Of a stretch of 50,379 nucleotides of DNA, positions 16,588 to 29,679 are shown one piece after another; positions within the stretch are counted from its first letter, which is position 1; each line of letters begins with the position of its first letter. A program made the position numbers and the translations under genes. The notes beneath the pieces are model-generated. The model had not been told where the DNA came from, ran no database searches, and worked only from the letters and a program-made list of their open reading frames with translations. The DNA comes from an uncultured Cellulomonas sp. (GTDB taxonomy: Bacteria; Actinomycetota; Actinomycetes; Actinomycetales; Cellulomonadaceae), in the NCBI RefSeq assembly GCF_947494015.1, contig NZ_CANLTL010000022.1:1-50379 (forward strand), in the 5' to 3' direction.

Positions 16588-18144
16588 ATGGAGCCGACAG
16601 GCGCGGATGACGAACGCGCGGGGACGCCCGACCCGGCCGACGTCACCAGGAGGCGCGAGCAACCCGCGAGCGTGCACGGCGCCCGACCACCGGTGCCGTC
16701 GTCCCCGTCGCTCGTCGCCGACTCGGTGATCGCCCGTCCGCTCGCCGAGGAGCTGCAGGACGCGCCCCCCGCCGCGCTGTTCGACGTCACCATCGAGCTC
16801 AACACCTCCCACCCCGGTGGCATCGGCGGCGCCCTGGAGGACGTGCAGGCGGTGCTGCACGCGCTGGGCGTCACCCGGCCTGCCCGGGTCACGACCCTGT
16901 ACGTCACCCTGGACCTGACGGCCGACCAGATCCGCGCGCTGGTCGAGGCCGACGAGGGCGCCGCCCTGCACGCCCACCACGCACGCCGCAGCCGCTCCGC
17001 GGCCGGCGCTCCACGTCGGGCGATCCACCGCATCTGGCCCAACTTCCGCACCCACCAGCTGATCCACCGCACGATCATCACGACCAAGTGCGCCGCGGCG
17101 CAGCGGTCCTTCGACGCGTCCGGGGAGGGCGTGGTGTGGGCGGTGCTGGACTCCGGGATCGACGCCACGCATCCGCACTTCGCCAAGCACGACACCCTGG
17201 AGGGCGATCTGCACCGTAGCTTCGTGCCCGGTGAGACCGACGCGGACGCGCTCCGGGACGCCAGCGGGCACGGCACCCACGTCGCCGGGATCATCGCCGG
17301 CGAGCACAAGGCGGCGTCCAAGACCAAGCCGATCGTGGCCGCGACGTGGTACCGCACGGGCAACGAGATGACCGGGGTGGAGCGTGTGCTGCTCCCCCGC
17401 ATCTCCGGCATGGCGCCGCTGTGCAAGCTCGTGTCCTGCAAGGTGCTGCGCGACGACGGCTCGGGGGACGTCGCCGCCCTGCTCGACGCGCTGGAGTACA
17501 TCCAGACCCTCAACCGCGGCGGCGCGGACCTGCACGTGCACGGCGTCAACCTGTCCGTCGGCTACCCGTTCAACCCCGAGTGGTTCGCCACCGGGCTGAC
17601 GCCGGTGTGCCGGGAGGTCGACCGGCTGGTCCGCAGCGGGGTGGTGGTCGTCGTCGCGGCCGGCAACACCGGTGGCGGGTACGCCCTGGACCGGCAGAAG
17701 CGGCAGATGCAGCTCGGGTTCGACATGACGATCAACGACCCGGGCAACGCCGAGCACGCCATCACGGTGGGGGCGACGTCGACGTCCCCGCACTCCACCG
17801 GGATCTCCTACTTCTCCTCGAAGGGCCCCACCGGGGACGGCCGGCTCAAGCCCGATCTCGTCGCGCCCGGTGAGCGGGTGCTGAGCGCCGGCACCGGCGA
17901 GCTGCTGCAGGCGGCCCGCCGGGCGGTGCCGGACGCGCTCTACGTCGAGGACTCGGGGACGTCCATGGCGGCGCCGCACGTGTCGGGCGTCGCCGCCGCC
18001 TTCCTGTCCGTGCACCGGGAGTTCGTCGGCCGGCCGGACGACGTCAAACGGATCCTCATGAGCACCGCGTCCGACCTCGGCCGCGCCCGGACCTTCCAGG
18101 GCAGCGGCCTCGTCGACGCCATGCGGGCGATCCAGAGCATCTGA
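16588..18144 (+). CDS. Subtilisin-like serine protease (S8), cytoplasmic
   Basis: A 518-residue peptidase of family S8 with a complete catalytic set: Asp188 in VLDSGID, His228 in GHGTHVAGI, oxyanion Asn360 in AAGNTG and Ser459 in GTSMAAPHVSG. There is no signal peptide or membrane segment, which is unusual for the family and points to action inside the cell. The N-terminal 150 residues include an acidic start and a ferredoxin-like segment (about 70-130) that resembles a propeptide/inhibitor domain. The downstream alpha/beta hydrolase begins 12 bases after the stop with its own Shine-Dalgarno, so the two are probably co-transcribed. Protease identity is certain; the biological role is open. 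Confidence 0.92.
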   Translation: MEPTGADDERAGTPDPADVTRRREQPASVHGARPPVPSSPSLVADSVIARPLAEELQDAPPAALFDVTIELNTSHPGGIGGALEDVQAVLHALGVTRPARVTTLYVTLDLTADQIRALVEADEGAALHAHHARRSRSAAGAPRRAIHRIWPNFRTHQLIHRTIITTKCAAAQRSFDASGEGVVWAVLDSGIDATHPHFAKHDTLEGDLHRSFVPGETDADALRDASGHGTHVAGIIAGEHKAASKTKPIVAATWYRTGNEMTGVERVLLPRISGMAPLCKLVSCKVLRDDGSGDVAALLDALEYIQTLNRGGADLHVHGVNLSVGYPFNPEWFATGLTPVCREVDRLVRSGVVVVVAAGNTGGGYALDRQKRQMQLGFDMTINDPGNAEHAITVGATSTSPHSTGISYFSSKGPTGDGRLKPDLVAPGERVLSAGTGELLQAARRAVPDALYVEDSGTSMAAPHVSGVAAAFLSVHREFVGRPDDVKRILMSTASDLGRARTFQGSGLVDAMRAIQSI

Positions 18145-18156
18145 GAGGAGAGGTCG

Positions 18157-19404
18157 ATGAGCCTGCCGTACCGCGAGGTGGAGTTCGAGAAGGACGGGAC
18201 GGTCCACGACAGCGCCCAGGTGGACGCCGTCCTGGGCATGCTCGACGACGAGCGCGCCACCGACGTGCTGCTGATGATCCACGGCTGGAACAACGACATG
18301 CCCGCCGCCCGCCGGATGTACGACGCGCTCGCCGACAGCATCGACGCCGCCCGGCCGCACGTCGCGGCGGCGCGGACCCGGCGGATCGCCGTGGTCGGTG
18401 TGCTGTGGCCCTCCATCAGGTGGGCCGACGACGTCGCGGGCGGTGGGGTGGGCCTCGCCGACGGGGAGACCCGCCTGCGGGCCGACATCGCCGACCGCGT
18501 CGAGGACACCACGGCGGCCGCCCGGCTCGAGGACCTCGTGCCGCGCCTGGAGACCGACCCCGAGGCCCGGCGTGAGTACCTGCGCGTGCTGCGCGACCTG
18601 CTGCCCCCCGCGGACCTGGTGGACGACGACGACGCGGTCCCCACGGCCCTGCGGGACCGGGCCGCGGACGCCGACGTGGCGTTCGACCTCGCCGGCTCGG
18701 CGACCGACCTGGAGAACGCCCCCGAGCTCGGCGGTGGCGCCGCCGGCTTCAGCCTCGGCGGCTTCCTCGACGGCGCCCGCAAGCTGCTCAACACCGTGAC
18801 GTACTACGCGATGAAGGCGCGGGCGGGGACGGTGGGCACGCGGGGCGTCGCGTCCCTGCTGGAGACGATCGTGACCGAGACCGGGCGGCGGGGGCAGCAC
18901 GTGCGGGTGCACCTGCTGGGGCACTCCTTCGGCGCCCGGGTCGCCGCGGCCGCCGCCGCGCACACCGGGGCGACGGTGCACTCGGTCAGCCTGCTGCAGG
19001 GCGCGTTCAGCCACTACGGGTTCGCCGAGGACTGGGACGGCGCCGGCGGGCGGGGCCTGTTCCAGGCCGTGCCCGCGCGCCTGTCCGGGCCGCTGCTGGT
19101 CACCCACACCCGGAACGACACGGCCATCGGCCTGGCCTACGCCATCGCCTCCCGGCTGGCGAACCAGGTCGCCGCCGGCCTCGGCGACGCCGACGACGTC
19201 TACGGCGGGATCGGCCGCAACGGCGCGCTGAAGTCGTCAGCGGCGCGGGGACCGGGAGGCACCCTGGGAGCCGTGGGCGCCAGCTACGACTTCGCCCCGC
19301 GGACCATCACGAACCTCCGGTCGGACGAGTTCATCGCCGACCACAGCGCCGTCACCGGCAGGGAGGTCGGGTACGCCGTGCTCAGCGCGGTCGTGACCGG
19401 GTAG
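18157..19404 (+). CDS. Alpha/beta-hydrolase (lipase/esterase-like), partner of the S8 protease
   Basis: A 415-residue protein with an alpha/beta-hydrolase pattern: oxyanion loop HGWNND starting at His42 and nucleophile elbow GHSFG with Ser257. HTRNDTAIG near residue 325 is a plausible site for the acid or substrate loop. An insert of about 150 residues between the first strand and the elbow is rich in Asp, Ala and Arg and probably forms a lid or separate helical domain. No signal peptide. A GAGAGGAG Shine-Dalgarno precedes ATG 18157. The pairing with a cytoplasmic subtilisin suggests processing of, or cooperation with, this enzyme. The substrate (lipid, ester or peptide) cannot be read from the sequence. 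Confidence 0.75.
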   Translation: MSLPYREVEFEKDGTVHDSAQVDAVLGMLDDERATDVLLMIHGWNNDMPAARRMYDALADSIDAARPHVAAARTRRIAVVGVLWPSIRWADDVAGGGVGLADGETRLRADIADRVEDTTAAARLEDLVPRLETDPEARREYLRVLRDLLPPADLVDDDDAVPTALRDRAADADVAFDLAGSATDLENAPELGGGAAGFSLGGFLDGARKLLNTVTYYAMKARAGTVGTRGVASLLETIVTETGRRGQHVRVHLLGHSFGARVAAAAAAHTGATVHSVSLLQGAFSHYGFAEDWDGAGGRGLFQAVPARLSGPLLVTHTRNDTAIGLAYAIASRLANQVAAGLGDADDVYGGIGRNGALKSSAARGPGGTLGAVGASYDFAPRTITNLRSDEFIADHSAVTGREVGYAVLSAVVTG

Positions 19405-19483
19405 CGGGGGCGGCGATGAGGTTCGGCGCGCCGGCCGGTCCCTTCCCTGACCGCATCCGCCACCGACCACACCGGAGTGCACC

Positions 19484-20122
19484 GTGGGACTGATCCACCT
19501 CGAGCTGTTCGCCACCCTGGACCTCGTCGGGCAGGCGCCCGGCGGCCCCGACGAGGACCCGGTCGGGTTCGCGTTCGGTGGCTGGCAGGCACCGCTGCTG
19601 GACGACGTCGGCGGCGGCCAGGTCGCGTCGGCGTACCAGGGCACCGACGCCCTGCTGCTGGGCCGGCGGACGTACGACATCTTCGCCGCCTACTGGCCGC
19701 ACCAGGTGCACGGCGACGACAGGAGCATCGCCACCCTGTTCAACCGGGTCCCCAAGTACGTCGCCTCCCGGGGTAGGCCGGACCTCTCCTGGAACCGGTC
19801 CACCCAGCTCGGCCGTGACCTGGCCGGCGCGGTGCGCGAGGTGCGAGACCGGCACGAGCACGTGAGAGTCGTCGGCAGCCTCGACCTGGTGCAGACCCTG
19901 CTGCGGGACCAGCTGTGGGACCGCCTCGACCTGTGGGTGCACCCGATCATGCTCGGCACCGGCAAGCGAGTGCTGGCGGGCGGCGTCGTCCCCACCAACC
20001 TCACGCTGCTCGAGCCGCCGGTGGCCGGCCCGAGCGGCACGGTGCTCCTGCGGTACGCGCTCGCTGCCGGCACACCCGCCACGGGTGACATGACCGCGCC
20101 CGACCGCGCAGTCGGGCACTGA
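19484..20122 (+). CDS. Dihydrofolate reductase-like / RibD C-terminal domain protein
   Basis: A 212-residue protein of the DHFR/RibD_C superfamily that uses NAD(P)H to reduce small molecules. Supporting segments are the opening ELFATLDLVGQAP, ALLLGRRTYDIFAAYWP (nucleotide-binding helix, about 51-67), and VVGSLDLVQTLLRDQLWDRL followed by HPIMLGTGKRVL (about 123-160). These match the family pattern ending in LGxGxRLF. Start is GTG 19484, with GGAG about 8 bases upstream. The last 20 residues are not conserved-looking. Members are often annotated as deaminase/reductase; there is no evidence for a riboflavin role here because no rib genes are nearby. Confidence 0.85.
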   Translation: MGLIHLELFATLDLVGQAPGGPDEDPVGFAFGGWQAPLLDDVGGGQVASAYQGTDALLLGRRTYDIFAAYWPHQVHGDDRSIATLFNRVPKYVASRGRPDLSWNRSTQLGRDLAGAVREVRDRHEHVRVVGSLDLVQTLLRDQLWDRLDLWVHPIMLGTGKRVLAGGVVPTNLTLLEPPVAGPSGTVLLRYALAAGTPATGDMTAPDRAVGH

Positions 20123-20134
20123 CGGGCCCGTCCC

Positions 20135-20464
20135 TCACACCTCGGCGGCGAGGGCCTGCTCGACGGACGCGTGGATGGTGAACGTCCGCAGCAGCCCGGC
20201 GATGCGCAGCACCCGCAGCACCCGGGCGTCGTCGACCACGAGCTCCAGTCGTCCGCCGGTGCCGCGGAACCGCTTGAGCCCTCCCACCAGGACGCCGACG
20301 CCGGTGGAGTCGATGAAGGTGACCGCGGTGAGGTCCACGAGCACGTCGCTGACGTCGGCGTCGGCCAGGCGCACGAGCTCGCGGCGCAGCGGTGCGGCGC
20401 CCGCCACGTCGAGCTGACCGGCGACGTGCACGACCGCGCGGCCGTCGTTCGCGACGGAGTGCAC
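20135..20464 (-). CDS. STAS-domain anti-sigma factor antagonist
   Basis: A 109-residue single STAS domain, the size of SpoIIAA/RsbV proteins that bind and release anti-sigma kinases. The phosphorylatable serine lies in FIDSTGVGVLVG (about residues 51-62), the standard motif, so the switch should be functional. A strong GAGGAGG Shine-Dalgarno precedes the GTG start at 20464. It is alone on this strand; no kinase or sigma gene is adjacent, so it must act with a distant partner. Confidence 0.9.
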   Translation of the reverse strand: MHSVANDGRAVVHVAGQLDVAGAAPLRRELVRLADADVSDVLVDLTAVTFIDSTGVGVLVGGLKRFRGTGGRLELVVDDARVLRVLRIAGLLRTFTIHASVEQALAAEV

Positions 20465-20620
20465 GGCACCCTCCTCAGGTTCGTCGGTCAGAGTCGTTAT
20501 CCGACCGTTACCTAAGCATCGACTACGCGCTCGCGCTCGCCGGGCACTGCGGAGCGGGCGTCGTGCCGCCCGGACGAGGGATGTTTGCGCCGCGACCGCT
20601 GCGTGCCCTAGCGTCCGCTC

Positions 20621-20639
20621 GCAGGTAAGCCTTACCTAA
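20621..20639. promoter_or_regulatory. IdeR/DtxR-type iron box
   Basis: The near-palindrome GCAGGTAAGCCTTACCTAA matches the actinobacterial iron-box consensus TTAGGTTAGGCTAACCTAA with a strong right half. It lies 61 bases before the ATG of the siderophore-binding lipoprotein, where iron-bound IdeR/DmdR would block transcription of the import operon. Confidence 0.8.
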
Positions 20640-20700
20640 CGGCGACGTCCTCGGGGTGATCGTCCCGGACCGCCGTCGCAGCTCACAGACCGGAGCCTCC

Positions 20701-21738
20701 ATGCCCGCTCGCCGGACCCTGTCCGCGTCCGCCGCCCTTGTCGCGACGGCCCTCACCGTGAGCGCGTGCAGCTCCAGCACCGCAGCCCCGGCGGCGGACG
20801 GCTCCGGTGCGCCGTCCGCCGGGGAGGGAGCCATCACGATCGAGCACGCCTTCGGCACCACGACGTTCGACGAGCGGCCCGAGCGCGTGGCGACGGTCAA
20901 CTGGGCGAACCACGAGGTGCCGCTGGCGCTCGGCGTGGTCCCGGTGGGCATGGCCGCCGCGAACTTCGGCGACGACGACGGGGACGGGCTGCTGCCGTGG
21001 GTCGAGGAGCGGCTCGAGGAGCTCGACGCCGAGACGCCGGTGCTGTTCGACGAGACCGACGGCATCGACTTCGAGGCGGTCGCCGACACCGATCCCGACG
21101 TCATCCTCGCCGCCTACTCGGGGCTGACCCAGGAGGACTACGACACGTTGAGCGAGATCGCGCCGGTCGTGGCGTACCCCGAGGCCGCGTGGTCCACGCC
21201 GTGGCGCGAGGTGATCACCACCAACGCGGCCGGGATGGGGATGGCCGAGGAGGGTGCCGAGCTCGTCGCGAGCATCGAGGGCGAGATCGCCGAGGCGGTC
21301 GCGAAGTACCCGGAGCTCGAGGGCCGGTCGACGATGTTCCTCACCCACGTCGACCCGGCGGACCTCAGCGAGGTCAGCTTCTACACGACGCACGACACGC
21401 GGACGGCGTTCTTCGAGGACCTCGGGCTCGCGACGCCGGCGAGCGTCGCGGAGGCCTCTGCGGCGAGCGACCAGTTCTCGGGCACGATCAGCGCCGAGCA
21501 GGTCGACACCTTCGCCGACGTCGACATCGTGGTGACCTACGGCGACGACGCGCTGGTGTCGACGCTCGAGGCCGATCCCCTGCTGTCGCAGATGCCGGCC
21601 GTCGCGACCGGGGCGATCGTCTCCCTGCCGGGCACGAGCCCGCTGGGCACCGCGGCCAACCCCACGCCGCTCGCGATCTCCTGGGTCCTCGAGGACTACC
21701 TGGAGCTGCTCGCTCGGGCCGCCGACGCCTCCTCGTGA
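20701..21738 (+). CDS. Siderophore-iron ABC importer, substrate-binding lipoprotein
   Basis: A 345-residue lipoprotein of the FepB/FhuD type. The signal peptide ends in the lipobox VSAC with Cys23, followed by a Ser/Ala/Gly linker. The mature part has the two-lobed pattern of periplasmic-binding fold III: ITIEHAFGTTTFDERPERVA, then VDTDPDVILAAYSG-like and SEIAPVVAYPEAAW segments joined by a long helix. ATG 20701 is chosen over an in-frame GTG at 20656 because it begins the signal peptide and has GGAG 5 bases upstream. The stop overlaps the next start (GTGA). Regulation by iron is implied by the upstream iron box. Confidence 0.9.
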   Translation: MPARRTLSASAALVATALTVSACSSSTAAPAADGSGAPSAGEGAITIEHAFGTTTFDERPERVATVNWANHEVPLALGVVPVGMAAANFGDDDGDGLLPWVEERLEELDAETPVLFDETDGIDFEAVADTDPDVILAAYSGLTQEDYDTLSEIAPVVAYPEAAWSTPWREVITTNAAGMGMAEEGAELVASIEGEIAEAVAKYPELEGRSTMFLTHVDPADLSEVSFYTTHDTRTAFFEDLGLATPASVAEASAASDQFSGTISAEQVDTFADVDIVVTYGDDALVSTLEADPLLSQMPAVATGAIVSLPGTSPLGTAANPTPLAISWVLEDYLELLARAADASS

Positions 21739-22790
21739 CCACCGCGTCGCCGTCGGTGGCCACGACACCCGGCCCGGCCCCCGGACCCGTGCGGCGGCCG
21801 GGCCGCGTGCGCGCGCTCTGGCTGCTGGCCGTCGTCGCCGTCCTGGTCGTCCTCGCCGTCCTGTCGGTGACCGTCGGGTCCCGCGTGGTCGGCTGGTCCG
21901 ACGTGGTCGCCGGTGTGGGCGGCGGCACCGACGGCCTGGGCCAGGCGGCGGTCGCCAAGCGCGTCCCGCGCACGGTGCTGGCGGTCGCGGTCGGTGCCGC
22001 GCTGGGGCTGTCGGGTGCCGTCATGCAGGGCGTGACGCGCAACCCGCTCGGGGACCCGGGCATCCTCGGCGTCAACATGGGCGCATCCCTGGCCGTCGTG
22101 GTCGGCATCGCCTGGTTCGGCCTGTCGACCGCCACCGGCTACGTGTGGACAGGCATCGCCGGTGCCGGCGTCGCGGCCGTCGTCGTCTACACGATCGGCT
22201 CGCTCGGACGGGGCGGTGCGACGCCGCTCAAGCTCGCCCTGGCCGGGGCCGCGACGTCGGCGGCGCTGGCCTCGATCATCACCGCGGTGTCGCTGCCCCG
22301 GGGAGACATCTCGGCGACCATCCGGTCCTGGCAGGTCGGTGGGGTCGGCGGGGCCTCCTTCGCCACCATCGAGCCCGTCGTGCCGTTCCTCGCCGTCGGG
22401 ATCACGGTCAGCCTGCTGTGCGCCCGCAGCCTCAACTCCCTCGCCCTCGGCGACGACGTCGCGGCCGGGCTCGGCGAGCGGGTCGCGCTGGCCCGGGGGG
22501 TGGCGGCCCTCGGCGCGGTCCTGCTGTGCGGGACCGTGACCGCGCTGGCCGGTCCCGTCGGGTTCGTCGGGCTCGTCGTGCCGCACCTGTGCCGGCTCCT
22601 GGTCGGCGTGGACCACCGGTGGCTGCTGCCGTTCTCGGCGCTGACCGGGGCCTGCCTGGTGGTCGGCGCCGACGTCCTCGGCCGGGTCGTCGCCCGGCCC
22701 GGCGAGATCGACGTCGGGATCATCACCGCGCTCGTCGGGGCGCCGTTCTTCATCCACGTCGTCCGCCGGCAGAAGGTGCGTGCGCTGTGA
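21735..22790 (+). CDS. FecCD-family siderophore permease 1
   Basis: A 351-residue inner-membrane permease with about nine or ten helices. Family landmarks are the TVLAVAVGAALGLSGAVMQG stretch, RNPLGDPGILGVNMGA, and GPVGFVGLVVPHLCRLLVG, which contains the ATPase-contacting loop. Residues 1-25 are a polar Pro/Ala/Arg-rich cytoplasmic tail. The GTG start overlaps the preceding stop, and the stop overlaps the next GTG, so both permeases are coupled and probably form a heterodimer. Confidence 0.92.
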   Translation: MTTASPSVATTPGPAPGPVRRPGRVRALWLLAVVAVLVVLAVLSVTVGSRVVGWSDVVAGVGGGTDGLGQAAVAKRVPRTVLAVAVGAALGLSGAVMQGVTRNPLGDPGILGVNMGASLAVVVGIAWFGLSTATGYVWTGIAGAGVAAVVVYTIGSLGRGGATPLKLALAGAATSAALASIITAVSLPRGDISATIRSWQVGGVGGASFATIEPVVPFLAVGITVSLLCARSLNSLALGDDVAAGLGERVALARGVAALGAVLLCGTVTALAGPVGFVGLVVPHLCRLLVGVDHRWLLPFSALTGACLVVGADVLGRVVARPGEIDVGIITALVGAPFFIHVVRRQKVRAL

Positions 22791-23875
22791 CCGGGACCGA
22801 GACCGAGCCGGCCGTCCGCGCCGCGGCCGGCTCGGGCCCCGCGTCGCCGGCGACGGTGCGGCTCGTCGCCTCGGGACGTCGTCGGCGGGCGTCCCGGCGT
22901 CGTGCCGTCGTCCTCACCCTCGTCGTGCTCGTCGCGGCGACGTTCGCAGCCAGCCTCATGGTGGGCCGCACGTTCTACCCGCCGATGGACGTCCTGCGCG
23001 TCGTCGTCGGGCAGGACGTCGACGGCGCCACCTTCACCGTCGGCACGCTGCGGCTGCCCCGCGCGGTGCTCGCCGTGGCGACCGGCCTGAGCCTGGGGCT
23101 CGGCGGAGTCACCTTCCAGACCCTGCTGCGCAACCCGCTCGCCAGCCCGGACATCATCGGCATCACGGCGGGGGCGAGCGCCGCCGCAGCCTTCGCGATC
23201 GTGGTGCTGGGCCTGTCCGGGAGCACCGTCTCGGCCGTGGCGATCGTCGCCGGCCTCGCCGTCGCGCTGGTCGTGCACGGGCTGTCGGCCCGCGGCGGCA
23301 GCGCCGGTGCGCGGTTCGTGCTGGTCGGCATCGGCGTCGCCACCATGCTCGAGAGCGCGACGGTCCACATCCTGTCGCTGGCCGGGCAGTGGGACCTGCA
23401 GGAGACGCTGCGCTGGCTCACCGGCAGCCTCAACGGGAGCACCTGGGGCACGACGGTGCCGACCGTGCTGGCCCTGACCGTGCTGGGCCCCGTGCTGCTC
23501 AGCCGGGGGCGGCACCTCGGCGCCCTGCAGCTCGGCGACGACACCGCAGCCGCGCTCGGCGTGCGGGTCGGGCTCACCCGGCTGCTCGTGGTGGTCGCCG
23601 CGGTCGGTCTGATCGCGTTCGCGACCGCGGCCGCCGGGCCGGTCGCGTTCGTGGCCTTCTTGTCCGGCCCCATCGCCGCACGCGTGGTGGGGCCGCGCGG
23701 CTCGCTGCTGCTGCCGGCGGCGCTCGTCGGTGCGCTGCTGGTCCTCGCCGCGGACCTCGTGGGCCAGTACGCCCTGGGCACCCGCTTCCCGGTGGGTGTG
23801 GTGACCGGCGTCCTCGGCGCGCCGTACCTGCTCCTCCTCATCGTCCGCACCCACCGCTCCGGAGCCTCGCTGTGA
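22787..23875 (+). CDS. FecCD-family siderophore permease 2
   Basis: A 362-residue partner permease. Landmarks are RLPRAVLAVATGLSLGLGGV, LLRNPLASPDIIGITAGASA and AAGPVAFVAFLSGPIAARVV, matching the FepG-like subunit, which has the less conserved PHxxR region. The first 50 residues are charged and cytoplasmic. GTGA overlaps at both ends keep it in strict order with the other permease and the ATPase. Confidence 0.92.
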   Translation: MTGTETEPAVRAAAGSGPASPATVRLVASGRRRRASRRRAVVLTLVVLVAATFAASLMVGRTFYPPMDVLRVVVGQDVDGATFTVGTLRLPRAVLAVATGLSLGLGGVTFQTLLRNPLASPDIIGITAGASAAAAFAIVVLGLSGSTVSAVAIVAGLAVALVVHGLSARGGSAGARFVLVGIGVATMLESATVHILSLAGQWDLQETLRWLTGSLNGSTWGTTVPTVLALTVLGPVLLSRGRHLGALQLGDDTAAALGVRVGLTRLLVVVAAVGLIAFATAAAGPVAFVAFLSGPIAARVVGPRGSLLLPAALVGALLVLAADLVGQYALGTRFPVGVVTGVLGAPYLLLLIVRTHRSGASL

Positions 23876-24732
23876 CGACCTCGCACACCCTCGCCGCGCA
23901 GGCCCTGACCGTCGGCTACGGGGACCGCACCGTCGTCGCGGACCTGTCCGTGACCGTCCCGCCGGGGCGCATCACGGCCGTCGTGGGACCGAACGCGTGC
24001 GGCAAGTCGACGCTGCTGCGGGCGATGTCCCGGCTGCTCGCGCCCCGCTCGGGCGCGGTGCTGCTCGACGGCACGGCGATCCACCGGCTGCCGGCCCGCG
24101 CGCTGGCCCGCACGCTCGGGCTGCTCCCCCAGTCACCGGTCGCACCCGAGGGCATCACCGTCGCCGACGTCGTGGGACGCGGGCGCCACCCGCACCAGCG
24201 CCTGTTCTCGCGGTGGAGCCACGCCGACGACGTCGCCGTCGCGGAGGCCCTCGAGGCGACCGACACGGTCGAGCTGGCCGACCGGGCGATGGACGAGCTG
24301 TCCGGCGGGCAGCGCCAGCGGGCCTGGATCGCGATGGCGCTCGCCCAGCAGACCGACGTGCTGCTGCTCGACGAGCCGACCACGTTCCTCGACGTCAGCC
24401 ACCAGGTCGAGGTGCTCGACCTGCTGACCGACCTCAACCGCTCGCGGGGCACGACGATCGTCATGGTGCTGCACGACCTGAACCTCGCGGCGCGCTACGC
24501 CGACCACCTCATCGCCCTGGTCGGCGGGCGCATCCACGCGGCCGGGGACCCGGCGGCGGTGCTGACCGAGGACACCGTCCGCGCCGTCTTCGGTCTGGAC
24601 AGCCGCGTGGTCGAGGACCCGGTCTCCGGCCGGCCGCTCATGGTCCCGATCGGCCGGCACCACACGGGCGCCCCGGATCGCCCCGACGGCGAGCCGGACC
24701 GCGTGGTCGCCGTCGGGGCGCCCGATCGCTGA
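23872..24732 (+). CDS. Siderophore ABC importer ATPase (FepC-like)
   Basis: A 286-residue ATPase with all ABC motifs: Walker A GPNACGKST (about 37-45), Q-loop LLPQSPVAPEGITV (about 83), signature LSGGQRQR (about 143-150), Walker B VLLLDEPTTFLD (about 162-173) and switch His in LHDLN (about 203). The signature and the ITVADVVGRGRHPHQ segment are typical of iron-siderophore importers. Residues after about 255 form a variable, Pro/Asp/Arg-rich tail. It is the last gene of the iron-box operon and converges with the pullulanase gene 25 bases on. Confidence 0.94.
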   Translation: MTTSHTLAAQALTVGYGDRTVVADLSVTVPPGRITAVVGPNACGKSTLLRAMSRLLAPRSGAVLLDGTAIHRLPARALARTLGLLPQSPVAPEGITVADVVGRGRHPHQRLFSRWSHADDVAVAEALEATDTVELADRAMDELSGGQRQRAWIAMALAQQTDVLLLDEPTTFLDVSHQVEVLDLLTDLNRSRGTTIVMVLHDLNLAARYADHLIALVGGRIHAAGDPAAVLTEDTVRAVFGLDSRVVEDPVSGRPLMVPIGRHHTGAPDRPDGEPDRVVAVGAPDR

Positions 24733-24757
24733 CCGGCCCGCGTCAGGAGAGAACGGA

Positions 24758-28903
<4,146 letters not shown>

Positions 28904-28980
28904 GGGCGTCTCCCCGACGTCGGCCACGTCGCCGTCGACATGGTCCGCGGTCACTCAACTGCGTGTCCAGGTGGGTGTCA

Positions 28981-29541
28981 AGGACGGCCGTGCGGGGCGT
29001 CACAGCGGGGTGTCAGCGCCGGTGCGGGAAGGCACCGTGCCGGTCCGTACCGCAGTCGGCCGTCGCGGAGCTGGACGACCGTCCCGAGGGACTGCACGGG
29101 CAGCGAGAAGGGGTTCCCGGTGCCGTACCCGGCGCCGGCCGCCAGGTCGTCCGGGCTCGCGATCTTCACCACGTCCAGCACGAGGGTCCTGCTGACGTAC
29201 CCGTCGTCGTCCTCCCGGCGCAGGTCGATCTCGTCGATGCGCTTGGTGACCGACGCGGCGCCCCGGAACTCGTCGCGCTCGACCACCAGCATCTCCTCGT
29301 CGCCGGTCATGGACGCGTCCCCGACGACGTTGGCGTCGCGGCCGGATCGCACGCTCCACGTGTCACCGGTGTACCGACCGGTGCGGGTGTCGAGCTCGTA
29401 CACCACGCGGCGACGCGGGTCCGGGTCGCCCACCAGCGCGGCCTCGACGATCGGGGACAGGTAGCGACCGTTGCGCGAGCCCGCCATCGCCTCGACGCCG
29501 CGGCTCGCGGCGACGGCCGGCGCCTCCCCGGGCGGGAAGCC
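28981..29541 (-). pseudogene. Internal fragment of an esterase-like phytase-family gene
   Basis: In one minus-strand frame about 165 residues match the middle of phytase-like esterase proteins (PF13449 type): GFPPGEAPAVAASRGVEAMA, then RYLSPIVEAALVGDPDPRRR, VVYELDTRTGRYTGDTWSVR and ASVTKRIDEIDLRREDDDGY. Similarity ends abruptly after VVQLRDGRLR; family members continue there with a conserved Asn/Asp-rich segment that is missing. Upstream of GFPP the frame turns to Arg/Pro-rich non-coding sequence with no start codon or signal peptide. Both ends are therefore lost and the gene is a relic. A stop follows at 28978. Confidence 0.7.
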
Positions 29542-29679
29542 GCGGCGGCGCGGGCCGAGCGCGACGGGTGGCCACCGGGCGGGTCGGGGTGGCCGCCGAC
29601 GCGCGACGGTGTCCGCGACGTGGTCCGATGGCCGCTGGCCGCCGGTGGGGACCGTCGGCTCGTCACCGAAAGGACCCGT

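Noticed and set aside
20490-20520. Possible second iron box near GTTACCTAAG
   Set aside because: Only one half-site matches; the other half is not palindromic.
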